A DNA stretch of 64,000 bases, from assembly GCA_017307865.1 (NCBI GenBank), contig JAFKGE010000019.1, positions 62,001-126,000 on the forward strand. Reading direction: 5' to 3'. The notes below the pieces were generated by a model. The model saw only the letters and a program-made list of their open reading frames with translations. It was not told the DNA's origin and did not search any database. The position numbers were made by a program, and so were the translations under genes. Shown here piece by piece: positions 41,447 through 49,547 of the stretch; the stretch's first letter is position 1; every line of letters begins with the position of its first letter. The stretch is from Burkholderiales bacterium (GTDB taxonomy: Bacteria; Pseudomonadota; Gammaproteobacteria; Burkholderiales; Burkholderiaceae_C).

Positions 41447-42191
41447 ATTGACTGGAAGCATTGGCCGCCCCGGGCAGTCCGGCGTGCTCCAGGGCTGCCG
41501 ACAGCAGGTGGCGCACGCGCGGCATCAGGCCGTCCGGCGCCCGCGGCCCCAGCACCTGGGCCAGGCTGACGGTCTTGGCGGGGTCGTAGCGGCGCTCGCT
41601 GCCCAGGGCCTGCTCGAAGGCGTTGGCCCAGGCGTGCGCAGCGGCCAGGTCGGGCTCGACCAGCAGCACGGCGTGGGCCAGCACGGCGTGGGTGGTGGGG
41701 CCCGCGGGGTGGCGGGGCAGGGGGCGCCAGTACTGCGCGGTGCCGGCGATCTTGCGCGCCTGCGCGCCGCTGCCGCAGGCCAGGTTGAAGCGGCCGTCGC
41801 AAAACGAGCCGCTGACGGCCTGCCAATGGCTTGCCACGCCCAGCGCCTGCAGCGCGTCTTGCAGCAGCGCGCACAGGTGCAGGTAAACCCGCTCCATCCA
41901 CGTGCCGGGGCCGCCGGGCAGGGTGTAGACCAGGCTCAGGTTGAGGATGCCAGGGCCTTGCGGCACCAGGCCGCCGCCCGAGGGGCGCTCGTACACCGGG
42001 CAGCCGCGCGCGGCAAACTGCGCCGCCACCGGCTCGAAGCTGGCGTGCCGCCGGTAGCTGCGCGGCACGACCAGGGACACGGGGCCTTCCCACAGGCGGG
42101 CGCGGGGCACGCCGGCGTGCTGCAGCAGGGCCAGGTCGGCGGCGATCGGGTCGCCGCCGGGGGTGGGCTCCTGCGTGACCTGAAAGCTCAT
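41442..42191 (-). CDS. Lipoate-protein ligase A family protein
   Basis: A 249-residue BPL/LplA/LipB-fold protein. The family signature YERPSGGGLVPQGPGILNLS corresponds to the RxxGGG..H/Q region, and the catalytic-type lysine is probably in AQARKIAGTAQY. Such proteins attach lipoate or octanoate to E2 and glycine-cleavage H proteins, fitting the three lipoyl domains in the window. Whether it is a ligase or a LipM-like octanoyltransferase cannot be settled by eye. The last codons and stop lie at the edge of a dispersed repeat. Confidence 0.82.
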   Translation of the reverse strand: MSFQVTQEPTPGGDPIAADLALLQHAGVPRARLWEGPVSLVVPRSYRRHASFEPVAAQFAARGCPVYERPSGGGLVPQGPGILNLSLVYTLPGGPGTWMERVYLHLCALLQDALQALGVASHWQAVSGSFCDGRFNLACGSGAQARKIAGTAQYWRPLPRHPAGPTTHAVLAHAVLLVEPDLAAAHAWANAFEQALGSERRYDPAKTVSLAQVLGPRAPDGLMPRVRHLLSAALEHAGLPGAANASSQS

Positions 42192-42248
42192 GGGCCGGGC
42201 CGGGTGTCGATCAGCGCGCGTCCGCCTGGGGCGCCGGAGCGCGTCGCG

Positions 42249-43226
42249 TCAGTCGTTGACCAGCACCAGCTTGCCGCGCACCTGGCGGCTGTTCATGCGC
42301 GCGTAGGCCGCCTTCAGCTCGCCCATGGGCATCTGGCGGTCGATCTGCGGCTTGATCTTGCCCTGCGCGTACCAGCCGACCAGCTCCTGCATCATGGCGG
42401 CGTTGGCGGCCGGCTCGCGGCGCGCGAAGTCGCCCCAAAACACGCCGACGATGCTGGCGCCCTTGATGAGCGCCAGGTTGATCTTGATGGAGGGGATCTC
42501 GCCCGCGGCAAAACCCACCACCAGGTGGCGCCCGCGCCAGCCGATGGAGCGGAAGGCCGCCTCGGTGAAGGCGCCGCCCACCGGGTCGTAGATGACGTCG
42601 GGGCCCTTGCCCTCGGTCAGCGCCTTCAGGCGCTCGCGCAGGTCCTGCGTGCTGTAGTTGATGGTCTCGTCGGCGCCCAGCTGCTGGCAGAAGGCGCACT
42701 TGTCATCGGTCGAGGCGGCGGCAATCACCCGAGCGCCGGCGATCTTGGCGATCTGGATCGCCGACATGCCGACGCCGCCGGCGGCGCCCAGCACCAGCAC
42801 GGTCTCGCCGGCCTTCAGCTGCCCGCGGTCCAGCAGCGCGTGGTGGCTGGTGGCGTAGATCATGATGAAGGCGGCGGCGTCGACCGGCGCAAAGCCCGGC
42901 GGCAGCGGCATGCACAGCTTGGCCGGCGCCAGGGTGTGGGTGGCAAAGCCGCCGGTGCCCGACAGGCAGGCCACCATCTGGCCGACCTTCAGGTTGGTCA
43001 CGCCTTCGCCCACGGCCTCGATCACGCCGGCGTATTCGGAGCCGGGCACGAAGGGCAGCTCGGGCTTGAACTGGTACTTGTTCTGCACGATCAGCAGGTC
43101 CGGAAAGTTCAGGCTGGCCGCCTGGATGCGGATCAGCACCTGGCCCTTGGCCGGGGTGGGGGTGGGCAGCTCCTTCCAGGTCAGGGCGTCCACGCCCACG
43201 GGGTCTTCGCACAGCCAGGCATGCAT
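42249..43226 (-). CDS. NADPH:quinone oxidoreductase-like zinc-less MDR enzyme
   Basis: A 325-residue medium-chain dehydrogenase/reductase of the quinone oxidoreductase group. The NADPH-binding motif is VLVLGAAGGVGMSAIQIAK and the GroES-like N-terminal domain includes VPGSEYAGVIEAVGEGV. It lacks the zinc-binding cysteine cluster of alcohol dehydrogenases. Its physiological substrate is unknown. It is 57 bases upstream of the lipoate-ligase-like gene on the same strand and divergent from surE. Confidence 0.87.
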   Translation of the reverse strand: MHAWLCEDPVGVDALTWKELPTPTPAKGQVLIRIQAASLNFPDLLIVQNKYQFKPELPFVPGSEYAGVIEAVGEGVTNLKVGQMVACLSGTGGFATHTLAPAKLCMPLPPGFAPVDAAAFIMIYATSHHALLDRGQLKAGETVLVLGAAGGVGMSAIQIAKIAGARVIAAASTDDKCAFCQQLGADETINYSTQDLRERLKALTEGKGPDVIYDPVGGAFTEAAFRSIGWRGRHLVVGFAAGEIPSIKINLALIKGASIVGVFWGDFARREPAANAAMMQELVGWYAQGKIKPQIDRQMPMGELKAAYARMNSRQVRGKLVLVND

Positions 43227-43381
43227 GTTCGGTTCTCCTTGTGATCGGTGGCGGGCTCAAGACCAAGCCCTCCGTCGGCCCGATGATAGAAGCGCCGCGC
43301 GCGCCGTGCCGGTCGCGCGCGTGACCGGCCACTCGAATGCGGCGCGCCCCTACAATCGGTTGCATTCATTCGCGCTCGACC

Positions 43382-44152
43382 ATGAAGATTCTGCTTTGCA
43401 ATGACGACGGCTACCAGGCGCCGGGCATCGTGGCGCTGCACGCCGCGCTGGCGGCGTTCGCCGAGGTCGAGGTGATCGCCCCGGAGCAGAACAACAGCGC
43501 CAAGTCCAACGCGCTGACGCTGCACGCGCCGCTGTACGTGCACCGCGCGCCCAACGGCTTTCGCTACGTCAACGGCACGCCGGCCGACTGCGTGCACATC
43601 GCGCTGACCGGCCTGCTGCAGTACCGCCCCGACCTGGTGGTGTCGGGCATCAACAACGGCGCCAACATGGGCGACGACACGATCTACTCGGGCACCGTGG
43701 GCGCGGCCATGGAGGGCTATCTGTTCGGCATCCCGGCCATGGCCTTCTCGCAGGTCGAAAAGGGCTGGGCGCACATCGACGCGGCGGCGCAGGCCGCGGG
43801 CGACCTGGTGCGGCGCATCGGCGCGCAGTCGCCGCCCCGCGAGCAGCCCTGGCTGCTCAACGTCAACATCCCCAACCTGCCGCTGGCCGACTTGAAACCG
43901 CCCAAGGTGTGCCGCCTGGGCCGGCGCCACGCGGCGCAGAACGCCATCACCATGACCAGCCCCTACGGCGAGACCATGTACTGGATCGGCGGCGCCGGCG
44001 GCGCGCTGGACGCCAGCGAGGGCACCGACTTTCATGCCACCGCGCAAGGCCACCTCTCGCTCACGCCGCTGTCGGTGGACCTGACCGATCACGCGGCGCT
44101 GGCGTATTGGGCGCAGGGCCTGAGCCACATGATGGCCGGGGAGAAGCCCTGA
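43382..44152 (+). CDS. surE: 5'/3'-nucleotidase SurE
   Basis: A 256-residue metal-dependent survival nucleotidase that dephosphorylates nucleoside monophosphates. Metal and phosphate residues are seen in [13 protein letters not shown], in [14 protein letters not shown] and in [23 protein letters not shown] 43382 is the conserved start. Its stop overlaps the pcm start by one base, marking the surE-pcm-nlpD operon. Confidence 0.97.
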   Translation: MKILLCNDDGYQAPGIVALHAALAAFAEVEVIAPEQNNSAKSNALTLHAPLYVHRAPNGFRYVNGTPADCVHIALTGLLQYRPDLVVSGINNGANMGDDTIYSGTVGAAMEGYLFGIPAMAFSQVEKGWAHIDAAAQAAGDLVRRIGAQSPPREQPWLLNVNIPNLPLADLKPPKVCRLGRRHAAQNAITMTSPYGETMYWIGGAGGALDASEGTDFHATAQGHLSLTPLSVDLTDHAALAYWAQGLSHMMAGEKP

Positions 44153-44952
44153 TGGCGCGGCCACCCGAGCGGCCGGGCTTTCCCGCGCGCATCGACCTGG
44201 GCTCGCGCCCGGCGCCAGCCAAGCGGCCCGCGCCCAACGCGGCGCCGACGGCCGCGGCGGCCCGTGCGCCGGCCCCCGCCGCGCTGCCCGGCGCCGCGCG
44301 CGATGCGATCCCGGCGCGCGGGCGCATGGTGCAGGCGCTGGCGGCCGGCGGCATCCGCGACCCGGAGGTGCTGCGCGCCATGGGCGCGGTCGACCGCCAC
44401 CGCTTCGTCGACCACGCGCTGGTGGCCCAGGCCTACGAGGACACGGCCCTGCCGATCGGGCTGGGGCAGACCATCTCCAAGCCCAGCGTGGTGGCGCGCA
44501 TGGTCGAGCTGCTGATGCAGGGCGTGGCCCGTGGCGCCGACGGCCGGCCCGGGCGCGTGCTGGACATCGGCACCGGCTGCGGCTATCAGGCGCTGGTGCT
44601 GGCGCAACTGGCCAGCGAGGTCTACAGCGTCGAGCGCCTGCGCGAGCTGCACGAGAAGGCGCGCGCCAACCTGCGCCCCCTGCGCGTGCCCAACGTGCAC
44701 CTGATCGTGGGCGACGGCATGCAGGGCTTTCCCAGCGGCGCGCCGTATGCCGGCATCGTCTCGGCCGCCGGCGGCGAGCAGGTGCCCGAGGCCTGGATCG
44801 AGCAACTGGCGTATGGTGGCCGCATCGTGGCGCCCACGGTGCAGACCGGCGGCGCCCAGGCGCTGGTGGTGATCGACAAGACGCGCCAGTCGATTCGGCA
44901 GACGGTGTTGGAGGGCGTTCACTTCGTGCCTCTAAAATCGGGCGTTTCCTAG
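44152..44952 (+). CDS. pcm: Protein-L-isoaspartate O-methyltransferase
   Basis: A 266-residue repair methyltransferase for isoaspartyl residues. The SAM motif is LDIGTGCGYQALVLAQL and the substrate region is DTALPIGLGQTISKPSVV. It carries an additional Ala/Pro-rich N-terminal extension of about 55 residues compared with the compact E. coli enzyme. The ATG (44152) shares a base with the surE stop, so translation is coupled. Confidence 0.95.
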   Translation: MARPPERPGFPARIDLGSRPAPAKRPAPNAAPTAAAARAPAPAALPGAARDAIPARGRMVQALAAGGIRDPEVLRAMGAVDRHRFVDHALVAQAYEDTALPIGLGQTISKPSVVARMVELLMQGVARGADGRPGRVLDIGTGCGYQALVLAQLASEVYSVERLRELHEKARANLRPLRVPNVHLIVGDGMQGFPSGAPYAGIVSAAGGEQVPEAWIEQLAYGGRIVAPTVQTGGAQALVVIDKTRQSIRQTVLEGVHFVPLKSGVS

Positions 44953-44969
44953 GGTCAAGGACAAGATAT

Positions 44970-45890
44970 ATGCAGGTGTCAGGTCGCAAGGCGTGGTGGG
45001 CTGTGGTGCTGGCGGCCACACTGCTGGCGGGGTGTTCGTCGATGTCGATGAACCGCGCGCCGGTCGAGGACCGCAACGTCGGCACGGCGGCCGTGGACGC
45101 TGCCACGCTGCCCGGCGCCGAAAATGCCGGCAAGCCCGGCTACTACACGGTGCGCACGGGCGACACCATCATGAAGATCGCCACCGAGGTCGGCCAGCCC
45201 TGGCGCGAAATCGTCGGCTGGAACAAGCTGGAGAACCCCAACGCGATCGAAGTCGGCCAGGTGCTGCGCGTGGTGCCGCCGGTGGGTTCGGTGCCGCCGC
45301 AAGCGGTGCCGGCAGCGGTCGAGAGCGCCCGTGCGGCGCACCCGCCGGCCGCCAGCAAGACGGCGCCCGTCCCCGTGGCCACGCAGACCACGCCCGGCGT
45401 GGCGCCGCCCGCTGCGGCCGCTCCGGCGCCTGCACCTGCACCCGCGGCGGAACCGGCCCCCACCGTGGCAGCGGCGCCCACGCCGCCGGCGCCGCCCCCC
45501 CCGCCGCCCTCGGCGGGCGCCGACAGCATCAAGTTCATCTGGCCGGCCAAGGGGCCGGTGATCGCCCGCTTCGACGAGGACAAGAACAAGGGCCTGGGCA
45601 TCGGCGGCAAGGCCGGCGAGCCGGTGCTGGCCGCCGCCGACGGCCGCGTGGTCTATGCCGGCGCCGGCCTGCGCGGCTACGGCAACCTGGTCATCATCAA
45701 GCACAACAACACCTTTCTGACGGCCTACGCCCACAACCAGAAGCTGCTGGTCAAGGAAGACCAGAACGTCAAGAAGGGCCAGGAGATCGCCGAGATGGGC
45801 TCGACCGATTCGGACCGCGTCAAGCTGCATTTCGAGATCCGCCGCTCCGGCAAGCCGGTGGACCCGGCGCGCTACCTGCCGCCGCGCTGA
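44970..45890 (+). CDS. nlpD: NlpD-type lipoprotein (LysM plus degenerate M23/LytM domain)
   Basis: A 306-residue outer-membrane lipoprotein with lipobox LLAGCSS, a LysM domain (about 57-102, YYTVRTGDTIMKIATEVG) and an Ala/Pro-rich linker. The C-terminal LytM domain (about 195-305) ends with LHFEIRRSGKPVDPARYLP. The first zinc motif of active M23 enzymes (HxGxD) is replaced by GIGGKAGEP, as in NlpD/EnvC, so it probably activates amidases during division rather than cutting peptidoglycan. It is last of surE-pcm-nlpD; rpoS, which commonly follows, is absent. Confidence 0.93.
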   Translation: MQVSGRKAWWAVVLAATLLAGCSSMSMNRAPVEDRNVGTAAVDAATLPGAENAGKPGYYTVRTGDTIMKIATEVGQPWREIVGWNKLENPNAIEVGQVLRVVPPVGSVPPQAVPAAVESARAAHPPAASKTAPVPVATQTTPGVAPPAAAAPAPAPAPAAEPAPTVAAAPTPPAPPPPPPSAGADSIKFIWPAKGPVIARFDEDKNKGLGIGGKAGEPVLAAADGRVVYAGAGLRGYGNLVIIKHNNTFLTAYAHNQKLLVKEDQNVKKGQEIAEMGSTDSDRVKLHFEIRRSGKPVDPARYLPPR

Positions 45891-45908
45891 GCCGCGGCCG
45901 GCCGCAGG

Positions 45909-45944
45909 CAACGGGCGCTCGCGTGGGCGCCCGTTGTCATTTCT
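45909..45944 (+). terminator. Terminator-like hairpin after nlpD
   Basis: CAACGGGCGC and GCGCCCGTTG form a perfect 10-bp stem with an 8-base loop, followed by TCATTTCT, 19 bases after the nlpD stop. Confidence 0.7.
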
Positions 45945-45952
45945 GCCATCCG

Positions 45953-46014
45953 TCAAAAACTATTGAATTGATAGCGTGTCGCGCTTGATGGACAAGCGCT
46001 ACAGCCTGATTTGA
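45953..46014 (+). repeat. Dispersed ~60-bp repeat, copy 8 (nlpD-rlmD spacer)
   Basis: Forward copy closest to consensus: TCAAAAACTATTGAATTGAT, then AGCGTGTCGCGCTTGATGGA and CAAGCGCTACAGCC, tail GATTTGACC. It ends two bases before the rlmD ATG and occupies the place where rpoS is often found. Confidence 0.8.
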
Positions 46015-46016
46015 CC

Positions 46017-47483
46017 ATGAACCCCGAAGACCAAGCCACCCGCCCCGACGTGCCGGCGGACGCGCTGTACATCGAATCGATGGACCTGGACGCCCAGGGC
46101 ATCGCCCACCGCGCCGACGGCAAGGTGGTGTTCGTCGACGGCGCCTTGCCCGGCGAATGGGTGAGTGCCCAGGTGCACCGCAAGAAGAACAACTGGGAGG
46201 CGGCCACGCTCACCGCCGTGCACCGCGCCAGCAGCCTGCGCGTGGCGCCGCGCTGCCCGCACTTCGGCCTGCACGCGGGCGCCTGCGGCGGCTGCAAGAT
46301 GCAGCATCTGGACGCCGGTGCGCAGGTCGCCATCAAGCAGCGCGCGCTCGAAGACCAGCTGTGGCACCTGGGCAAGGTCAGGCCCGAGCTGATCCTGCGC
46401 CCGATCGAAGGGCCGGCCTGGGGCTATCGCTGGCGCGCGCGCCTGTCGGTGCGCCACGTGATCAAGAAGGGCGAGGTGCTGATCGGCTTTCACGAGCGCA
46501 AGAGCCGCTACGTGGCCGACATGCGCGAGTGCCACGTGCTGCCGCCCGCGGTCAGCGCACTGCTGCTGCCGCTGCGCGCGCTCATTGCCGGCATGGATGC
46601 GCGCGACACCTGCCCGCAGATCGAGCTGGCCTGCGGCGACGAGGTGACGGCCCTGGTGCTGCGTCACCTGCAGCCGCTCAGCGCGGGCGACGAAGCCCGG
46701 CTGCGCGCCTTTGCCGCCACGCACGGCGTGCAGTGGTGGCTGCAGCCCAAGGGGCCCGACACGGCGCATTTGCTCGACCCCGAAGGCGCCGCGCCGCTGG
46801 CCTACGCCTTGCCCGAGTTCGGCGTCAGCCTGCCGTTTCGGCCCACCGACTTTACCCAGGTCAACCCGCACATCAACCGCGTGCTGGTGGCGCGCGCGCT
46901 GCGCCTGCTGCAGGTGCAGCGCGGCGAGCGCGTGATCGACTGGTTTTGCGGCCTGGGCAACTTCAGCCTGCCGCTGGCCACCCAGGCCGGTCAGGTGCTG
47001 GGCGTGGAGGGCAGCGCCGCCTTGGTGGCGCGCGCGCGGCAAAACCTGCAGGCCAACCAGGCGGCGGCGCGCGACGGCCAGCGTTTTGCGCCCACCGAGT
47101 TCGTGGTGCGCGACCTGTTCGAGATGAGCCCCGAGCAACTGGTGCGCGACGGCACGGCCGGCCGCTGGCTGGTCGATCCGCCGCGCGAAGGCGCCTTTGC
47201 GCTGGCCAAGGCCCTGGCCGCCATCCACCAGGCGCGCAGCGGCGCCGAAGGGGCCGAGCCCCTGCCGGCGGGCGCGGCCGACTGGCAGCCGCCCCGGCGC
47301 ATCGTCTACGTCAGCTGCAACCCGGCCACGCTGGCGCGCGACGCCGGCCTGCTGGTGCACCAGGCCGGCTACCGCTGCAGCGCGGCGGGCGTGGTCAACA
47401 TGTTCCCGCACACGGCGCACGTGGAAAGCATGGCGGTGTTCGACCGGCTTGACTCGGACGGCGGCGCTGCAAAAATTGCTTGA
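46017..47483 (+). CDS. rlmD: 23S rRNA (uracil1939-C5)-methyltransferase
   Basis: A 488-residue TrmA/RlmD-family enzyme. An N-terminal TRAM domain is followed by the Fe-S cysteines ([14 protein letters not shown]). The SAM motif is [14 protein letters not shown] and the catalytic cysteine is in [14 protein letters not shown]. The PPREG loop (VDPPREGAF) is present. ATG 46017 is chosen although TTG 46011 is in frame; the dispersed repeat directly upstream leaves little room for a ribosome site. Confidence 0.94.
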   Translation: MNPEDQATRPDVPADALYIESMDLDAQGIAHRADGKVVFVDGALPGEWVSAQVHRKKNNWEAATLTAVHRASSLRVAPRCPHFGLHAGACGGCKMQHLDAGAQVAIKQRALEDQLWHLGKVRPELILRPIEGPAWGYRWRARLSVRHVIKKGEVLIGFHERKSRYVADMRECHVLPPAVSALLLPLRALIAGMDARDTCPQIELACGDEVTALVLRHLQPLSAGDEARLRAFAATHGVQWWLQPKGPDTAHLLDPEGAAPLAYALPEFGVSLPFRPTDFTQVNPHINRVLVARALRLLQVQRGERVIDWFCGLGNFSLPLATQAGQVLGVEGSAALVARARQNLQANQAAARDGQRFAPTEFVVRDLFEMSPEQLVRDGTAGRWLVDPPREGAFALAKALAAIHQARSGAEGAEPLPAGAADWQPPRRIVYVSCNPATLARDAGLLVHQAGYRCSAAGVVNMFPHTAHVESMAVFDRLDSDGGAAKIA

Positions 47484-47513
47484 TGTTCCGCCGGAGAGCC
47501 CAAAAATCCAAGC

Positions 47514-47519
47514 TATAAT
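47514..47519 (+). promoter_or_regulatory. tRNA-Asn promoter -10 box
   Basis: A perfect TATAAT lies 12 bases upstream of the tRNA 5' end, as expected for a short stable-RNA leader. No good -35 box was found at 17 bases. Confidence 0.6.
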
Positions 47520-47530
47520 TCGAGGCTTGT

Positions 47531-47606
47531 TCCCCGATAGCTCAGTCGGTAGAGCGCCGGACTGTTAATCCGTAGGTCCCTGGTTCGAGCCCAGGTCGGG
47601 GAGCCA
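47531..47606 (+). tRNA. tRNA-Asn (anticodon GTT)
   Basis: The 76-base gene folds as a full cloverleaf. The acceptor is TCCCCGA/TCGGGGA, the D arm contains AGCTCAGTCGGTAGAGC, and the anticodon loop CTGTTAA has GTT. The T arm is CCTGG-TTCGAGC-CCAGG, with discriminator G and encoded CCA at 47604-47606. It borders the accessory island to its right, and tRNA genes are common integration sites. Confidence 0.97.
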
Positions 47607-47621
47607 AATACCGCAAGGAAA

Positions 47622-47658
47622 CCCCGCTACTCAAAAGGTAGCGGGGTTTTTCTTTTTT
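47622..47658 (+). terminator. Terminator after tRNA-Asn
   Basis: CCCCGCTAC-tcaaaag-GTAGCGGGG is a perfect 9-bp hairpin followed by TTTTTCTTTTTT. Confidence 0.93.
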
Positions 47659-47802
47659 CGGGTCGTGTAGCCACGGTGTAGCCACCGGGACGGGGATTTG
47701 GCAAGCTCCGAAGTCAAGCCGATCGCCCATGCAGCCAGTTGGCCGCCGAACGCCCCGCTCACCTTGATCGTGGATCGATCGCGCTGCGGTGATGTCTCTG
47801 GT

Positions 47803-48942
47803 TCATGCCCGTTCCTCGCTGTCCATCCGCTCGACGATGCGCCCGATGTGCGTCACGACGCCCGCGCTGATGGCCTCGGCACGCGCCAGGTCATCGTCGG
47901 CGCTGCGCATCGCGTCAACCAGCTTGCCGGCCGTCACGGTCTTGCCCCACTGGGCCAGCGGTTGGAAGCGCAGGTACACGAGCGTAGTTCTGGGGTCATC
48001 GTCCAGCGTGAGGTCGGCCGCCAAGTGCTCCAGCCCTGCCGACAGCACCAACGGCTGCCATTCGAAGCGCAAGCCTGGATCGTCAACTTTGCGGATCGGC
48101 CCCTGACTGCTGGCAAGCCGATGCAGCAAATCCGTCAGGCCGGCAAAGAGCAGCGTCAGGTAGACGAAGTACAGCTCACGCGTGTGCGTCCAGGCAGCCG
48201 GTTTGCCGGGCTCCTCGCTGCGCCGCGGGTAGCCGAACGGCACGAGGCCAGTGTCTTGCACCGACTGCCGGAAGGCGTCTTCGGGCCGGGTGGTGTCGGC
48301 CCAACCGGGCGCCTCGCCCTCGTGCCAGCAGACCCCCTGGTAGGTCAGCCGGGCTTCGGCGGCCACCGGATAGGGCAGCTGCCAATGCTCCAGACAGTCT
48401 CTGAGCCGGTCGCGAAATCCGCGCAGCTCGCCTACCGCGATCGGGAACGCAATCGTCCGCGCCGGCCCGTCCGGAATGCCGCACATCGACGGCGCCCCTT
48501 TTTTCGGCTCGATCACCTGCAGCTGATAGCTTGCTTCCAGCAGCGCCTTGGCTGCCCGGTCCCAGTTCTCGGGGAACCAGCCGTACATGGCCTGGCCGAT
48601 CACAACCGGCAGCGGGATGCGCGTCTTGTAGGTGGTGATGGAGCCGGCGATGCCGCGCCAGCGGTCCTCGGCCACCCACTGCTGCCCTGCAGCCTCATAC
48701 GCCAGCTCGAACCAGGTGTCGGGCTCGGTGCCTTGCCAGCGCGCCGACCAACCTTCGTCCGAGCGCTTGAAGCTGGCCTTGTCCAGTGGGCCCAGGATCA
48801 GGTAGGGCGGCAAGTCGCTTGCCGATCGAATCGCAGCCGGATCCAGCGCGCGCCAGTTGAAGCCGCGTCGCTGCGGCAGGTAGCGCAGCAGGTGGATGGA
48901 CAGCGGCGCCTCGGCCTGCTGCTGGATGATGGGGTGGTTCAT
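47803..48942 (-). CDS. Hypothetical protein, accessory island
   Basis: A 379-residue protein that I do not recognise. It starts MNHPIIQQQAEAPLSIHLL at ATG 48942 with a strong GGAGGG ribosome site. It is Trp-rich (for example YGWFPENWDRAAKALLEAS and YLILGPLDKASF) and has no signal peptide or membrane helix, so it is probably cytoplasmic. It is the leftmost gene of the island, next to tRNA-Asn, in the same direction as the PcfJ-type operon but 155 bases further on. It may be co-transcribed with it. Confidence 0.6.
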   Translation of the reverse strand: MNHPIIQQQAEAPLSIHLLRYLPQRRGFNWRALDPAAIRSASDLPPYLILGPLDKASFKRSDEGWSARWQGTEPDTWFELAYEAAGQQWVAEDRWRGIAGSITTYKTRIPLPVVIGQAMYGWFPENWDRAAKALLEASYQLQVIEPKKGAPSMCGIPDGPARTIAFPIAVGELRGFRDRLRDCLEHWQLPYPVAAEARLTYQGVCWHEGEAPGWADTTRPEDAFRQSVQDTGLVPFGYPRRSEEPGKPAAWTHTRELYFVYLTLLFAGLTDLLHRLASSQGPIRKVDDPGLRFEWQPLVLSAGLEHLAADLTLDDDPRTTLVYLRFQPLAQWGKTVTAGKLVDAMRSADDDLARAEAISAGVVTHIGRIVERMDSEERA

Positions 48943-49097
48943 GACCGGCCCTCCACGAACGAGGCCAAGCCAATGCCATTGACGAACATGTGAACACTCC
49001 TCTTTAGCCGCTTTGACGAGAGGTCGGGGGCGGCAAGCTGGATCAAATCCCCCCGGTCGTTGCGCCCTTGCGGGCAGGCCGACCACGCCTGAAGGGT

Positions 49098-49547
49098 TCA
49101 GCGCAGCAGGATCAACTGCGGCACACCATCGGCGCCGCTCCAGATGAGGGCGTTCTGCTCGAAGCGCGCACCGAGTGCCTTGGCCGCCTCGAGATCGAGA
49201 CCAAACACCAGGGAACCGTCCTCGCCCGGCCAGTCGTTGGACGGATGCTGGCCGATGCCGGGCGCGAACGTCAGGCCGCGCCGCGTGAGCTCGGCGGCCA
49301 ACTCGGCCTGCCGGTTCGCATTGGCAGCGTCGCCCGAGCGCTGGCTGAACGGATTGCAGGCGGTCAGGAAGGCACTGCCATCGACCTGGTGCAACTTGTG
49401 GGCCGCCAGCAAGTCGGCGCAGACCTTGCCCACCCGCAGGGTGAAGGGCTGCCCGCCCAGCACGCGGTACTCGGTTTCCCGATAGGCTTGAATCGTGCCT
49501 GGATCGATGATTGATGCGGCAGCCGAGGATTGCGGGTGCCCAGTCAT
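49098..49547 (-). CDS. DUF3293-like protein
   Basis: A 149-residue protein resembling the DUF3293 family. It shows an N-terminal AYRETEYRVL and a central LTACNPFSQRSGDAANANRQ region (the AWNP-like 'NP.S' motif), then FGLDLEAAKALGARFEQNA and IWSGADGVPQLILLR at the end. Function is unknown. Its ATG overlaps the stop of the PcfJ-type gene (ATGA), so translation is coupled. Family assignment is from memory of motifs. Confidence 0.6.
   Translation of the reverse strand: MTGHPQSSAAASIIDPGTIQAYRETEYRVLGGQPFTLRVGKVCADLLAAHKLHQVDGSAFLTACNPFSQRSGDAANANRQAELAAELTRRGLTFAPGIGQHPSNDWPGEDGSLVFGLDLEAAKALGARFEQNALIWSGADGVPQLILLR

Noticed and set aside
47542-47730. 62-codon frame antisense to tRNA-Asn (contains RPGLEPGTYGLTVRRSTD)
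   Set aside because: This is the familiar spurious frame produced by reading across a tRNA gene and its terminator.
47659-47802. Search for an att site: the motif GTGTAGCCAC occurs twice just after the tRNA terminator
   Set aside because: The two copies are only about 13 bases apart and no matching copy was found near the integrase relic, so an attachment-site claim is not supported.
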